Part shown: positions 44,243-52,271 of the stretch, one piece after another | How the letters are laid out: each line of letters starts with the position of its first letter | Numbering within the stretch: the first letter of the stretch is position 1 | Origin: Kineococcus terrestris | GTDB taxonomy: Bacteria > Actinomycetota > Actinomycetes > Actinomycetales > Kineococcaceae | DNA: 64,000 nucleotides | Assembly: GCF_041020765.1 (NCBI RefSeq) | Contig: NZ_JBEUEJ010000008.1 | Direction: 5' to 3' (one strand) | Position numbers and translations under genes: made by a program | The notes under the pieces: generated by a model | Databases searched by the model: none | What the model was told of the DNA's origin: nothing | What the model saw: only the letters and a program-made list of their open reading frames with translations

Positions 44243-44248
44243 TACCCT
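44243..44248 (+). promoter_or_regulatory. -10 hexamer TACCCT of the DUF3043 gene
   Basis: TACCCT lies 6 nt before GTG 44255 with no ribosome-binding site. It decides against the upstream in-frame start at 44237. Confidence 0.5.
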
Positions 44249-44254
44249 GGGCGC

Positions 44255-44845
44255 GTGTTCGGACGCTCGAAGGAGAAGCAGGCCCCCGTCGTCGTGGAGG
44301 CCCCCGTCGAGCCCGTCAGGACCGCCGGCAAGGGCCGGCCGACCCCCAAGCGCAGCGAGGCGCAGGCCCGCAACCAGCGCCCCCTGGTCCCCGCCGACCG
44401 CAAGGCGGCGCGCACGGCGAGCAAGCAGGCGCTGCGCGAGGACCGCGCCCGGATGCAGCAGGCGCTGCTGACCGGTGACGAGCGCTACCTGCCGTACCGG
44501 GACAAGGGCCCGCAGAAGCGCTTCGTGCGCGACGTCGTGGACGCCCGCCGCAACGTCGGGGAGTACTTCCTCATCATCGCCGGTGTCGCGCTCGTCATCT
44601 CGATGCTGGCCCCGGCCACCGGCTCGGTCGCGCTCATCGGCGCCACCACCCTCGTCATCTACGGGATGCTCGCGGTCGTCATCGTCGACAGCGTCCTGCT
44701 GGGCCGGCGGATCAAGCGCCTGGTCGCCGGCCGCTTCGAGACCCCCGAACGGGGTCTCGTCGGCTACGGCGTCACCCGCGCCCTGCAGATCCGCCGCCTG
44801 CGCCGGCCCGTGCCGATGGTCGACCGGGGTCACGCTCCCCGCTGA
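44255..44845 (+). CDS. DUF3043 membrane protein
   Basis: About 196 aa. The N-terminal half is basic and cytoplasmic (GKGRPTPKRSEAQARNQRPLV, then RKAARTASKQALREDRARMQQALLTGDERYLPYRDKGP), followed by RFVRDVVDARRNVGEYF and two TM helices near 110-150. The C-terminus is basic again. This is the characteristic pattern of the actinobacterial DUF3043 family. Function is unknown. The many Arg/Lys suggest nucleic-acid or lipid contact, but nothing specific can be said. Confidence 0.82.
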   Translation: MFGRSKEKQAPVVVEAPVEPVRTAGKGRPTPKRSEAQARNQRPLVPADRKAARTASKQALREDRARMQQALLTGDERYLPYRDKGPQKRFVRDVVDARRNVGEYFLIIAGVALVISMLAPATGSVALIGATTLVIYGMLAVVIVDSVLLGRRIKRLVAGRFETPERGLVGYGVTRALQIRRLRRPVPMVDRGHAPR

Positions 44846-44884
44846 GGGGCGCACGCCGCCCTGCCGCGGGCGGGGCGGCGGGCC

Positions 44885-44890
44885 TAGTCT
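44885..44890 (+). promoter_or_regulatory. -10 hexamer TAGTCT of the aldo/keto reductase gene
   Basis: TAGTCT lies 7 nt before ATG 44898; a leaderless mRNA is likely. Confidence 0.5.
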
Positions 44891-44897
44891 CGCGGCC

Positions 44898-45908
44898 ATG
44901 GAGTTCCGACACCTCGGTGCGAGCGGTCTGAAGATCTCGGAGATCACCTACGGCAACTGGCTGACCCACGGGTCCCAGGTGGAGAACGACGCCGCCGTGG
45001 CGTGCGTGCACGCCGCGCTGGACGCGGGGATCTCGACGTTCGACACCGCTGACGTCTACGCCAACACCCTCGCGGAGACCGTCCTCGGGCAGGCGCTGAA
45101 GGGGCAGCGCCGGGAGAGCCTCGAGATCATGACGAAGGTCTACTTCCCCACCGGCCCCAAGGGCCACAACGACACGGGGCTCTCGCGCAAGCACGTCCTG
45201 GAGTCGATCGAGGGCTCGCTGCGCCGGCTGGGCACCGACCACGTCGACGTCTACCAGGCGCACCGCTACGACGTGGCGACGCCCCTGGAGGAGACGATGC
45301 AGGCCTTCGCGGACGTCGTCCGCCAGGGCAAGGCGCTGTACGTCGGCGTCAGCGAGTGGACCGCCGACCAGCTGCGCGAGGGCCACGCGCTGGCGCAGCA
45401 GCTGGGCTTCCAGCTCGTCTCGAACCAGCCGCAGTACTCGGCGCTGTGGCGCGTCATCGAGGGCGAGGTCGTGCCGGCCTCCCGCGAGCTGGGCGTCTCG
45501 CAGGTGGTGTGGTCGCCCATCGCCCAGGGCGTCCTGACCGGCAAGTACCGCCCCGGCGGCGCGCTGCCGGAGGGCTCGCGCGCCACGGACGAGAAGGGCG
45601 GCAAGCAGATGATCAGCCGCTGGATGCGCGACGACGTGCTCGAGCGCGTGCAGCGGCTGCGCCCCGTCGCCGAGGAGCTGGGGCTGAGCATGTCCCAGCT
45701 CGCGGTGGCCTGGGTGCTGCAGAACGACAACGTCGCCTGCGCCATCATCGGCGCCTCCCGGCCGGAGCAGGTGAAGGAGAACGTGCGCGCGGCGGGCGTG
45801 CGCATCCCGGCGGAGCTCATGAGCCGCATCGACGAGGCGCTGGGCGACGTCGTCGAGCACGACCCCGGCAAGACCCTCGAGGGGATGCCGAAGGAGCGGC
45901 TGGCCTGA
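44898..45908 (+). CDS. Aldo/keto reductase (KvβB-like / YghZ-type)
   Basis: NADPH-dependent oxidoreductase of 336 aa. The catalytic tetrad is visible: Asp and Tyr in FDTADVYAN, Lys in IMTKVYFPTG and His in VYQAHRYD. YVGVSEWTADQLREG, SPIAQGVLTGKYRPGG and AIIGASRPEQVKEN form the cofactor face. The RMSRWM-like region (MISRWMRDDVLERV) is usual in the potassium-channel β-subunit-like group. The substrate is unknown; detoxification of aldehydes or methylglyoxal is typical of relatives. Confidence 0.88.
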   Translation: MEFRHLGASGLKISEITYGNWLTHGSQVENDAAVACVHAALDAGISTFDTADVYANTLAETVLGQALKGQRRESLEIMTKVYFPTGPKGHNDTGLSRKHVLESIEGSLRRLGTDHVDVYQAHRYDVATPLEETMQAFADVVRQGKALYVGVSEWTADQLREGHALAQQLGFQLVSNQPQYSALWRVIEGEVVPASRELGVSQVVWSPIAQGVLTGKYRPGGALPEGSRATDEKGGKQMISRWMRDDVLERVQRLRPVAEELGLSMSQLAVAWVLQNDNVACAIIGASRPEQVKENVRAAGVRIPAELMSRIDEALGDVVEHDPGKTLEGMPKERLA

Positions 45909-45944
45909 GGACGGCGGGGGCGGGGCCCCGCGGCCCCGCCCCGG

Positions 45945-46163
45945 TCAGTCGGCCACGCGCAGGCTGACCGGCCCGTAGACCTCGGTGCCGTCGGCGAACA
46001 GGCGCGCGACCTCGACGCCCTGCTCGCGCAGGCCGCGCCACACCTCCCCGATCCACGCCTCGGCGTCGGCCTGGGTGGGGAAGACCGCGGCCGCGGCCCG
46101 CTCGTCCTCCACCGGCCGGCCCTCGGTGTCCTCGAACCGCCACGTCCAGCTCGTCGCCCTCAC
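45945..46163 (-). CDS. Small conserved actinobacterial protein, coupled to the DHA2 transporter
   Basis: 72 aa: SWTWRFEDTEGRPV, FPTQADAEAWIGEVWRGLREQGVEVARLFADG and YGPVSLR. The β-hairpin, helix, β-strand order is typical of a compact αβ family found in actinomycetes with no known role. The GTG overlaps the transporter stop (GTGA), and a TACGGT hexamer at 46176-46171 lies 7 nt upstream, so it can be expressed either with the transporter or alone. Confidence 0.7.
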   Translation of the reverse strand: MRATSWTWRFEDTEGRPVEDERAAAAVFPTQADAEAWIGEVWRGLREQGVEVARLFADGTEVYGPVSLRVAD

Positions 46164-47782
46164 CCGCCCGACCGTAGGCCACGCCCGGCGGGCGCGCCGC
46201 GCTGCGGGCCCGGCGGCGGCGCGATCCCCTCGTCCTCCCCGGTGCGCCGGCGGCGCACGAGGTCGACGACGGCGGCCGCGAGCGCCAGCAGCACCAGCGC
46301 CAGGGACACCCGCAGCCCGGCCGACAGCGCGGAGCCGAAGACGGCCTGCACGTCGGCCGGCGGGGTGCCGGTGGCGGGGCCGCCGGCCCCGGACAGGCCC
46401 GCCCCGGCCAGCGAGGTGAAGAAGACCGCGGTCACGGCGGCCACGCCCACCGCCGAGCCGACCCGCTGGCCCGTCTGCAGGACCCCGCCGGCCACACCGG
46501 CCACGGCCCGGGGGACGTCGGCCAGGGTGAGCGTCTGGTTCGGGGAGATGACGAGGCCGCTGCCGGCGCCCGTGACCGCCAGGCACGCCGAGAGGGCGAC
46601 GGCGCCGGCGGTGCCCTGCGCGGTGGCCGCCACGACGTCGGCGGCGGTCAGCCCGGCGGCGGAGACCAGCAGGCCGACGACGACGGTGATCCGGCCGCGG
46701 CGCACGACCTGCCGCCCGCCGACCTGGGCGGTGACGGCCGAGGCGAGGGCGAAGGGCGTCTGCACGAGCCCGGCCTGCAGCGGCGACAGGCCCAGACCGG
46801 ACTGCAGGTACAGGGTGACGACGAGGAAGATGCCGGTGAACCCGGCGAAGTAGGTGATGCCCACCGCGGCGCCGTTGCTGAAGGAGCCCGTGCGCACGAG
46901 CTCGCCGCGCACGACGGGGTCGCCGCCGCGCCGGCCCAGGCGGCGCTCCCAGGCGACGAAGGCCACCAGGAGGAGGGCACCGGGGGCCAGCAGCGCCCAG
47001 CGCGCGGGCGGGGCGTCCTCGCCGGTGGTCAGGACGAACGGCAGCATCAGCAGCACGACCGCGGCGGCCAGCAGCAGGAGCCCGACGACGTCCAGGTGCA
47101 GGCCCCGCACGCCGCGGGCCCCGTCGGGGCGGGCGGACCGGTCGCGCGGCAGCCACCGCCAGGCCAGCGGCAGCAGGACCAGCCCGATGGGGACGTTGAC
47201 GAGGAAGACGCCGCGCCAGCCCTCCTCGACGCCGAAGACCTGGATGATCGCCCCGCCGAGCAGCGGCCCGACGGCGGTGGACAGCCCGACGGTGGTGCCG
47301 AACGCGGCGAAGGCGCGGCCGCGCTCGGCGCCGGTGAACAGCTGCTGGATGAGGGCGAGGACCTGCGGGTTGACCAGGCCGGCGGTGACGCCCTGCAGGA
47401 GGCGGACGACCGCCAGCGCGGTCGCGGACTGCACGAGCCCGGCGAGCGCGCTGGTGAGGACGAACCCGGCCAGCCCGACGAGGAAGACGCTGCGCCGCGA
47501 CCAGACGTCCCCGACGCGGCCGGCGGGCACGAGGGCCAGCCCGAACGCCAGGGCGTAGCCGGCGACGATCCACTGCACCTGGCTGGGCCCGGCGCCCAGC
47601 GACCCCTCGATGGAGGGCAGGGCGACGTTGACGATGGAGACGTCCAGCAGGGTCATGAACCCCACGGCCAGGCACACCCCCAGCGCGCGCCAGCGGGCGG
47701 GGTCGGCCTGCTCGGCGGCGGGGCCGGGGGCGGGCGCGGGCGTGCGCCCGCGCGCGGGTCCTGACGGACCGGTGGGGCTCAT
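46160..47782 (-). CDS. DHA2-family (14-TM) MFS drug exporter
   Basis: A proton-coupled multidrug antiporter of the EmrB/QacA type, 540 aa with about 14 TM helices. TM1 has the DHA2 mark LDVSIVNVALPSI, followed by QWIVAGYALAFGLALVPAGRVGDVWSRR (motif A region), RLLQGVTAGLVNPQVLALI and GPLLGGAIIQ (motif C). The ATG has GAGGAGAC just upstream. A perfect 6-1-6 palindrome in the leader (47806-47818) suggests a TetR-type repressor, but no such gene is adjacent. Confidence 0.88.
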   Translation of the reverse strand: MSPTGPSGPARGRTPAPAPGPAAEQADPARWRALGVCLAVGFMTLLDVSIVNVALPSIEGSLGAGPSQVQWIVAGYALAFGLALVPAGRVGDVWSRRSVFLVGLAGFVLTSALAGLVQSATALAVVRLLQGVTAGLVNPQVLALIQQLFTGAERGRAFAAFGTTVGLSTAVGPLLGGAIIQVFGVEEGWRGVFLVNVPIGLVLLPLAWRWLPRDRSARPDGARGVRGLHLDVVGLLLLAAAVVLLMLPFVLTTGEDAPPARWALLAPGALLLVAFVAWERRLGRRGGDPVVRGELVRTGSFSNGAAVGITYFAGFTGIFLVVTLYLQSGLGLSPLQAGLVQTPFALASAVTAQVGGRQVVRRGRITVVVGLLVSAAGLTAADVVAATAQGTAGAVALSACLAVTGAGSGLVISPNQTLTLADVPRAVAGVAGGVLQTGQRVGSAVGVAAVTAVFFTSLAGAGLSGAGGPATGTPPADVQAVFGSALSAGLRVSLALVLLALAAAVVDLVRRRRTGEDEGIAPPPGPQRGAPAGRGLRSGG

Positions 47783-47805
47783 GCGTCTCCTCGCGGGGGT
47801 GGTGC

Positions 47806-47818
47806 GGACGGACCGTCC
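47806..47818. promoter_or_regulatory. Palindrome GGACGGACCGTCC, probable TetR-type operator
   Basis: Six-bp arms around one central base lie 24 bp before the transporter ATG. Size, G+C-rich arms and location in front of an efflux gene fit a TetR-family site. The repressor is not in the window. Confidence 0.5.
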
Positions 47819-47873
47819 AGCACACTCACCCCTGCCGCGGGGGACGACAACTCGAACCGGCCGGCGCCCGGGC

Positions 47874-48956
47874 TCAGCGCCGCGCGTCGTCCTGGCGGCG
47901 GGTGCGGGAGGCGGCCAGGCCCTCCAGGACGCGGCGCGGCCAGCGGGGGCCCTCGTACACGAAGGCGGTGTACGACTGCACGAGGGAGGCGCCGGCGTCC
48001 AGGCGCTCGGCCACGTCCTCGGCGGTCCAGACCCCGCCGACGCTGACGAGCACGAGGCGGTCGCTGGTGCGGGCGGCCAGGCGCCGCAGCACCTGGAGGG
48101 AACGGGCGGCCAGCGGGGCGCCGGACAGGCCTCCCCCGCCGGCGGCGGCGACCTCGGCGGCGGGGCTGCGCAGGCCCTCGCGCCCGGTGGTGGTGTTGGT
48201 GGCGACGATGCCGTCGAGCCCCTCCTCCAGCGCGAGGTCGGCGACGGCGTCGACGTCGGCGTCGGACAGGTCGGGGGCGATCTTCACCAGCAGGGGGACG
48301 TGCCGGTGGGCGGCGCCGTCGGCGGCCTCGCGCACGGCGCGCAGGACGGGGCGCAGCTTCTCCACGGCCTGCAGGTCGCGCAGCCCGGGGGTGTTCGGGG
48401 AGCTGACGTTGACGACGAGGTAGTCGGCGTAGGGGGCCAGCAGCCGCGCGGACGTCGCGTAGTCGGCGGCGGCGTCCTCCTCGGCGACGACCTTGCTCTT
48501 GCCGATGTTCACGCCGACCGCCACGGGGTGGCGCGGCGGGGCGGCCCGCAGCTGGCGCAGGCGGCGGGCGACGGCCTCGGCGCCGGAGTTGTTGAAGCCC
48601 ATCCGGTTGACGACGGCGCGGTCGGCGACCAGGCGGGCCATCCGCGGCTTCGGGTTGCCCGGCTGCGGCAGCGCGGTGACGGTGCCGACCTCGACGAAGC
48701 AGAACCCCAGGTGCGACAGGGCCTCGACGGCCGCGCCGTCCTTGTCGAACCCGGCGGCCAGGCCGAGGGGGCCGGGCAGGTCCATGCCCAGCACGCGGGT
48801 GCGCAGGCGCGGGTCGTCGGCGACGAACGCGCGGCGCAGCAGGCCGGGGACGACGGGCACGCGGGCGGCGGCGCGGATGCCGGTGAACGCCCAGTGGTGG
48901 GCGACCTCGGGGTCGATGCGGGTCAGCACCGTCCGGTACAGCGCCTGGTAGACCAC
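47874..48956 (-). CDS. pyrD: Dihydroorotate dehydrogenase, class 2 (quinone-dependent)
   Basis: Membrane-associated flavoenzyme of pyrimidine synthesis, about 360 aa. The N-terminal amphipathic helices (YQALYRTVLTRIDPEVAHHWAF) are the class 2 quinone domain. LAAGFDKDGAAVEAL, VEVGTVTALPQPGNPKPR, NRMGFNNSG, NVSSPNTPGLRDLQ (catalytic Ser), LVKIAPDL and SVGGVWTAEDVAERLDAGASLVQ follow. The GTG at 48956 has a GGGGGAG sequence 8 nt upstream. A TACACT at 49057-49052 is a possible -10. Confidence 0.93.
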   Translation of the reverse strand: MVYQALYRTVLTRIDPEVAHHWAFTGIRAAARVPVVPGLLRRAFVADDPRLRTRVLGMDLPGPLGLAAGFDKDGAAVEALSHLGFCFVEVGTVTALPQPGNPKPRMARLVADRAVVNRMGFNNSGAEAVARRLRQLRAAPPRHPVAVGVNIGKSKVVAEEDAAADYATSARLLAPYADYLVVNVSSPNTPGLRDLQAVEKLRPVLRAVREAADGAAHRHVPLLVKIAPDLSDADVDAVADLALEEGLDGIVATNTTTGREGLRSPAAEVAAAGGGGLSGAPLAARSLQVLRRLAARTSDRLVLVSVGGVWTAEDVAERLDAGASLVQSYTAFVYEGPRWPRRVLEGLAASRTRRQDDARR

Positions 48957-49117
48957 CGTGCTCGCTCCCCCGTCCCGCGGCACCGGCCCCCCGCCGGCTC
49001 CCCGCCTCGCGCACCGGCCCGCGACGGCGGGCGGGTGGGGGCGGGGTCCCGAGTGTAGGCGGCCCTCACCGCCCTCGGGGCGCGGGGCGGTGGGGGCCGC
49101 GGCCGGTCCCGGGCGGG

Positions 49118-50440
49118 TCAGTCCTCCAGCGAGGCGGTGCGGGTCTCGCGCAGCAGGGCGAGCGCGACGAGGCTGACGACGGCCGTGCCGGCGAGGTAGA
49201 AGCCCACCCAGCCGACGCCGTGGGTGCTCGCGAGGCGCACTGCGGTGTACGGGGCGAGCGAGGCCCCCAGGATGCTGCCCGCGTTGAAGGCGAGCGAGGC
49301 GCCCGTGTAGCGCACGTGCGTGGGGAAAAGCTCCGGCAGGTACGCGCCGATGGGCCCGAACACCAGGCCCATGAAGAACAGCCCGGCGCACAGCCACACC
49401 ACGACCAGGGCGGTGCTGCCGGACCCCAGCAGCGGGCCGGTGAGCAGACCGACGACGGCGCCGCCGACCATCGCGGTCGCCAGCACGGGCCGGCGGCCGA
49501 AGCGGTCGGAGAGCACGCCCGACAGCGGGGTGGCCGCCGCCATGAACAGGACCGCGAAGCAGAGCATGAGCAGGAAGTCCTGGCGCTCGTACGCGAGCGT
49601 CTTCGTGCCGTAGGTGAGCGACCACGTCGTCGTCAGGTAGAAGAGCGTGTAGGTCAGCATCACCGAGAAGGCGCCCAGGACGACCAGCTTCCAGCTGCTG
49701 CGGAACGTCTCGGCGACCGGGACGCGCACCTGGCGGTCCTGCGCCAGCGCCTTGGCGAAGACGGGGGTCTCGGCGAGGCTGAGACGGATCCACAGGCCCA
49801 GCACGACGAGGGCGGCCGACAGCAGGAACGGCACGCGCCAGCCCCACGACAGGAAGGTCTCGTCGCTCATCGTCGTGGCGAGGACGATGAAGAGGCCGTT
49901 GGCGGTGATGAACCCCAGCGGGGCGCCGAGCTGCGGAAACATGCCGTAGAGCGCGCGGCGGCCCGGCGGCGCGTTCTCGGTGGCGAGCAGGGCGGCGCCT
50001 CCCCACTCCCCGCCCAGGCCGAAGCCCTGGCCGAAGCGCAGCAGGCACAGCAGCGCGGGGGCCAGGTTGCCGATGCTCGCGTGGGTGGGCAGCACACCGA
50101 TGAGCACGGTGGAGATCCCCATGACGAGGAGCGCCGCCACGAGGGTGGTCTTGCGGCCGACCCGGTCGCCGAAGTGGCCGAAGACGACCGAGCCGATGGG
50201 CCGGGCGACGAAGGCGATGGCGAACGTGGCCAGCGAGGCCAGGGTCTGGGCGGTCTCGTTCTCCGAGGGGAAGAACAGCGGGCCGAAGACGAGCACGGCC
50301 GCGGTGGCGTAGACGTAGAAGTCGTAGAACTCGATCGTCGTGCCGATGAGGCTGGCGGCCGCCACGCGGCGGACGGGGTTCGCCGGCGACGCGGTCGCGG
50401 CGGGGGCCTGCGCGGAGGCCGGGGTGTGGGACGGACCCAT
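49118..50440 (-). CDS. MHS-family (ShiA/ProP-like) MFS symporter
   Basis: Metabolite:H+ symporter with 12 TM helices, 440 aa. Family marks are SLIGTTIEFYDFYVYATAAVLVF in TM1, RPIGSVVFGHFGDRVGRKTTL (motif A), RFGQGFGLGGEWGGAALLATENAP and PELFPTHVRYTGASLAFNAGSI. Substrates in the family include shikimate, proline/betaine, dicarboxylates and aromatic acids; none can be chosen here. It is expressed alone, with a candidate promoter TAACCT near 50580-50575 and a palindrome further upstream. Confidence 0.88.
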   Translation of the reverse strand: MGPSHTPASAQAPAATASPANPVRRVAAASLIGTTIEFYDFYVYATAAVLVFGPLFFPSENETAQTLASLATFAIAFVARPIGSVVFGHFGDRVGRKTTLVAALLVMGISTVLIGVLPTHASIGNLAPALLCLLRFGQGFGLGGEWGGAALLATENAPPGRRALYGMFPQLGAPLGFITANGLFIVLATTMSDETFLSWGWRVPFLLSAALVVLGLWIRLSLAETPVFAKALAQDRQVRVPVAETFRSSWKLVVLGAFSVMLTYTLFYLTTTWSLTYGTKTLAYERQDFLLMLCFAVLFMAAATPLSGVLSDRFGRRPVLATAMVGGAVVGLLTGPLLGSGSTALVVVWLCAGLFFMGLVFGPIGAYLPELFPTHVRYTGASLAFNAGSILGASLAPYTAVRLASTHGVGWVGFYLAGTAVVSLVALALLRETRTASLED

Positions 50441-50618
50441 GACGGGCGGGATCCTTCGCTGGACGGGGGCTGGACGTGCGGCGGCCCGCCCGGTCGCCGG
50501 GTGCGGCGCGGGAGGGTCGGTGCGGGGCCCGCCGGCGCGCGGGGTCGCCGCCTGCGACCGGTGGGCGCCGGGGAGGTTACCCGCGCGCACCAGGTGGTCC
50601 CGACTCGCGGACACTCCC

Positions 50619-50635
50619 GTCCCACGATGTGGGAC
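50619..50635. promoter_or_regulatory. Palindrome GTCCCACGATGTGGGAC upstream of the MHS gene
   Basis: Perfect 7-bp arms with a 3-bp spacer lie about 40 bp upstream of the candidate -10 TAACCT of the symporter. It resembles short IclR- or GntR-type operators; the factor is unknown. Confidence 0.5.
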
Positions 50636-50653
50636 ACCGGGCGGTGGGGCGGC

Positions 50654-51739
50654 TCAGCCGCGCGGGTCGGTCACCGCCACGGTCGTGCCCTCGGCCGCGG
50701 CGCGGCGCGCGGCGTCGATGACGGCCGTCGTGACCACCGCGTCCCACGGGTCGACGGGCACCGGCCCGCGCCCGCGCACCGCGAGCGCGAACAGCCGGTA
50801 CAGCTCCGGCCAGCGGCCCGGCTCGCTGGGCACCCGCGACACCGGCCCGTCGCCCAGGCGCAGCCACCCCCAGCGGTGCGGCGGTTCCACGCCCCAGGCA
50901 CGCCCCTCGCCGCGGGGCGTGCGGCCGGCCAGCAGCGCGGCCTCCTGGCCGTCCACCGGCGCCTCCAGCACGAACGTGCCCCGGCTGCCCGTGACGCGGA
51001 ACCGCGGGCCGGGCGCGGCCTGCTTCCAGGAGCCCGACAGCTCGCTGGTGACGCCGCTCGTGTGCCGCAGCTGCACCCGCCAGTCGTCCTCCCCGCCGCC
51101 GGGCAGGGACCGCGCCTGCGCCGCGACGGCCTCCACCGGGCCCAGCAGGTGCAGCGCCTGGTCGACGAGGTGGGCGCCGAAGTCGCGCAGCAGCCCGGCG
51201 CCCGCGGCGGGCGGGTCGCCGGCCGCCCACCGCTCGAACGAGGACTCCAGGCGCGTCACCTCGCCCAGCGCGCCCTCGTCCAGGACGCGGCGCACGGTCA
51301 GCAGGTCGGAGTCCCAGCGCCGGTTCTGGTAGACGCTCAGCGGCACGCCCAGCTCGGCGGCCAGCTCCACCGTGCTCCGCGCGGCGGCGGCGTCGAGGGC
51401 GAACGGCTTGTCGCACACCACGGCCAGCCCCAGGCGCAGGGCGCGCTCGGTGAGGTCGGTGTGGGTGGCCGCCGGCGTGGAGACCGCTACGGCCTCCACG
51501 CCCAGCGCCGGCAGCTCCTCCAGCGCGGCGACCGTCCGCACCCCGTGCTCGGCGCGCGCGAGCTCCGCGCGCGCCGGGTCGGCGGTGACGACCGCGGCCA
51601 GCTCGCACCCCGGCGCGCCGGCGACGACGGGGGCGTGGAAGAAGCGGCCGCCGATGCCGTAGCCGACGACGGCGACGCGCACGGGGTCGAGGGCGGCGGC
51701 GGGGACGCTCGCGGTACCGGCGGCGGTGCTGGTGCTCAC
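50654..51739 (-). CDS. Gfo/Idh/MocA-family oxidoreductase
   Basis: NAD(P)-dependent sugar/inositol-type dehydrogenase of 361 aa. The N-terminal Rossmann fold has VRVAVVGYGIGGRFFHAPV and STPAATHTDLTERAL. The catalytic Lys is in VVCDKPFALDAA, followed by YQNRRWDSDLLTVRRVL and the C-terminal α/β domain with RDFGAHLVDQALHLLGPV. The YGIGGRFFHAP start groups it with YgjR/GFO-like oxidoreductases that lack a firm substrate. It begins 10 bp after the DUF779 gene, so it is probably the last gene of the aldehyde dehydrogenase operon. Confidence 0.85.
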   Translation of the reverse strand: MSTSTAAGTASVPAAALDPVRVAVVGYGIGGRFFHAPVVAGAPGCELAAVVTADPARAELARAEHGVRTVAALEELPALGVEAVAVSTPAATHTDLTERALRLGLAVVCDKPFALDAAAARSTVELAAELGVPLSVYQNRRWDSDLLTVRRVLDEGALGEVTRLESSFERWAAGDPPAAGAGLLRDFGAHLVDQALHLLGPVEAVAAQARSLPGGGEDDWRVQLRHTSGVTSELSGSWKQAAPGPRFRVTGSRGTFVLEAPVDGQEAALLAGRTPRGEGRAWGVEPPHRWGWLRLGDGPVSRVPSEPGRWPELYRLFALAVRGRGPVPVDPWDAVVTTAVIDAARRAAAEGTTVAVTDPRG

Positions 51740-51749
51740 GCCGGCGACG

Positions 51750-52271
51750 CTAGCGGGTCGCCCGCCCCTCCCCCGGCGCCGGCCCGCCCGGCGCGCGCTG
51801 CGGCAGCTCGCAGCTCGCCGCGGACAGGCCCCCGCCGAGCAGGCGCGAGCGGATGAGGAACCGGACGCCGTCCGGGGCCTCCAGCGAGAACCCCGCGCCC
51901 CGGCCGGGCACCAGGTCGATCGTCAGGTGGGTGTGCGACCAGAGGGCGAACTGCTCGCGCGACATCCACACCGGCACGGTGAAACCCTCCTCCGACCCGT
52001 CCCCGTCCTCCTGCGACGCCGGCACGAGCAGGTCGCCCAGGTGGACGTCGGCGTCGGAGACGAGGAAGTCGCCGTCGGCGAAGCACATCGGGGAACTGCC
52101 GTCGCAGCACCCGCCGGACTGGTGGAACATCAGCTCCCCGTGGCGCGCCCGGAGGCGGCGCAGCTGCTGCGCCGCCCCCGGGGTCACCGCCACCCGCTCG
52201 ACCCCGTCGCCGGTACCGGTACCGGTACCGGCCGAGTCGGCGGCCGTCCCGCGCCCGTCGGGACCGACCAT
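51750..52271 (-). CDS. DUF779 protein, partner of aldehyde dehydrogenase
   Basis: 173 aa: VAVTPGAAQQLRRLRARHGELMFHQSGGCCDGSSPMCF, VHLGDLL, FWMS-like VPVWMSREQFALWSHTHLTIDLVPGRGAGFSLE and VRFLIRSRLL. This is the DUF779 pattern with its GGCCDGSSPMC Cys cluster, a possible metal site. DUF779 genes are regularly next to acetaldehyde-type dehydrogenases. The ATG shares a base with the dehydrogenase stop. A GGTACC triplet repeat near 52211-52229 lengthens a Gly-Thr linker near the N-terminus. Function is unknown. Confidence 0.85.
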   Translation of the reverse strand: MVGPDGRGTAADSAGTGTGTGDGVERVAVTPGAAQQLRRLRARHGELMFHQSGGCCDGSSPMCFADGDFLVSDADVHLGDLLVPASQEDGDGSEEGFTVPVWMSREQFALWSHTHLTIDLVPGRGAGFSLEAPDGVRFLIRSRLLGGGLSAASCELPQRAPGGPAPGEGRATR

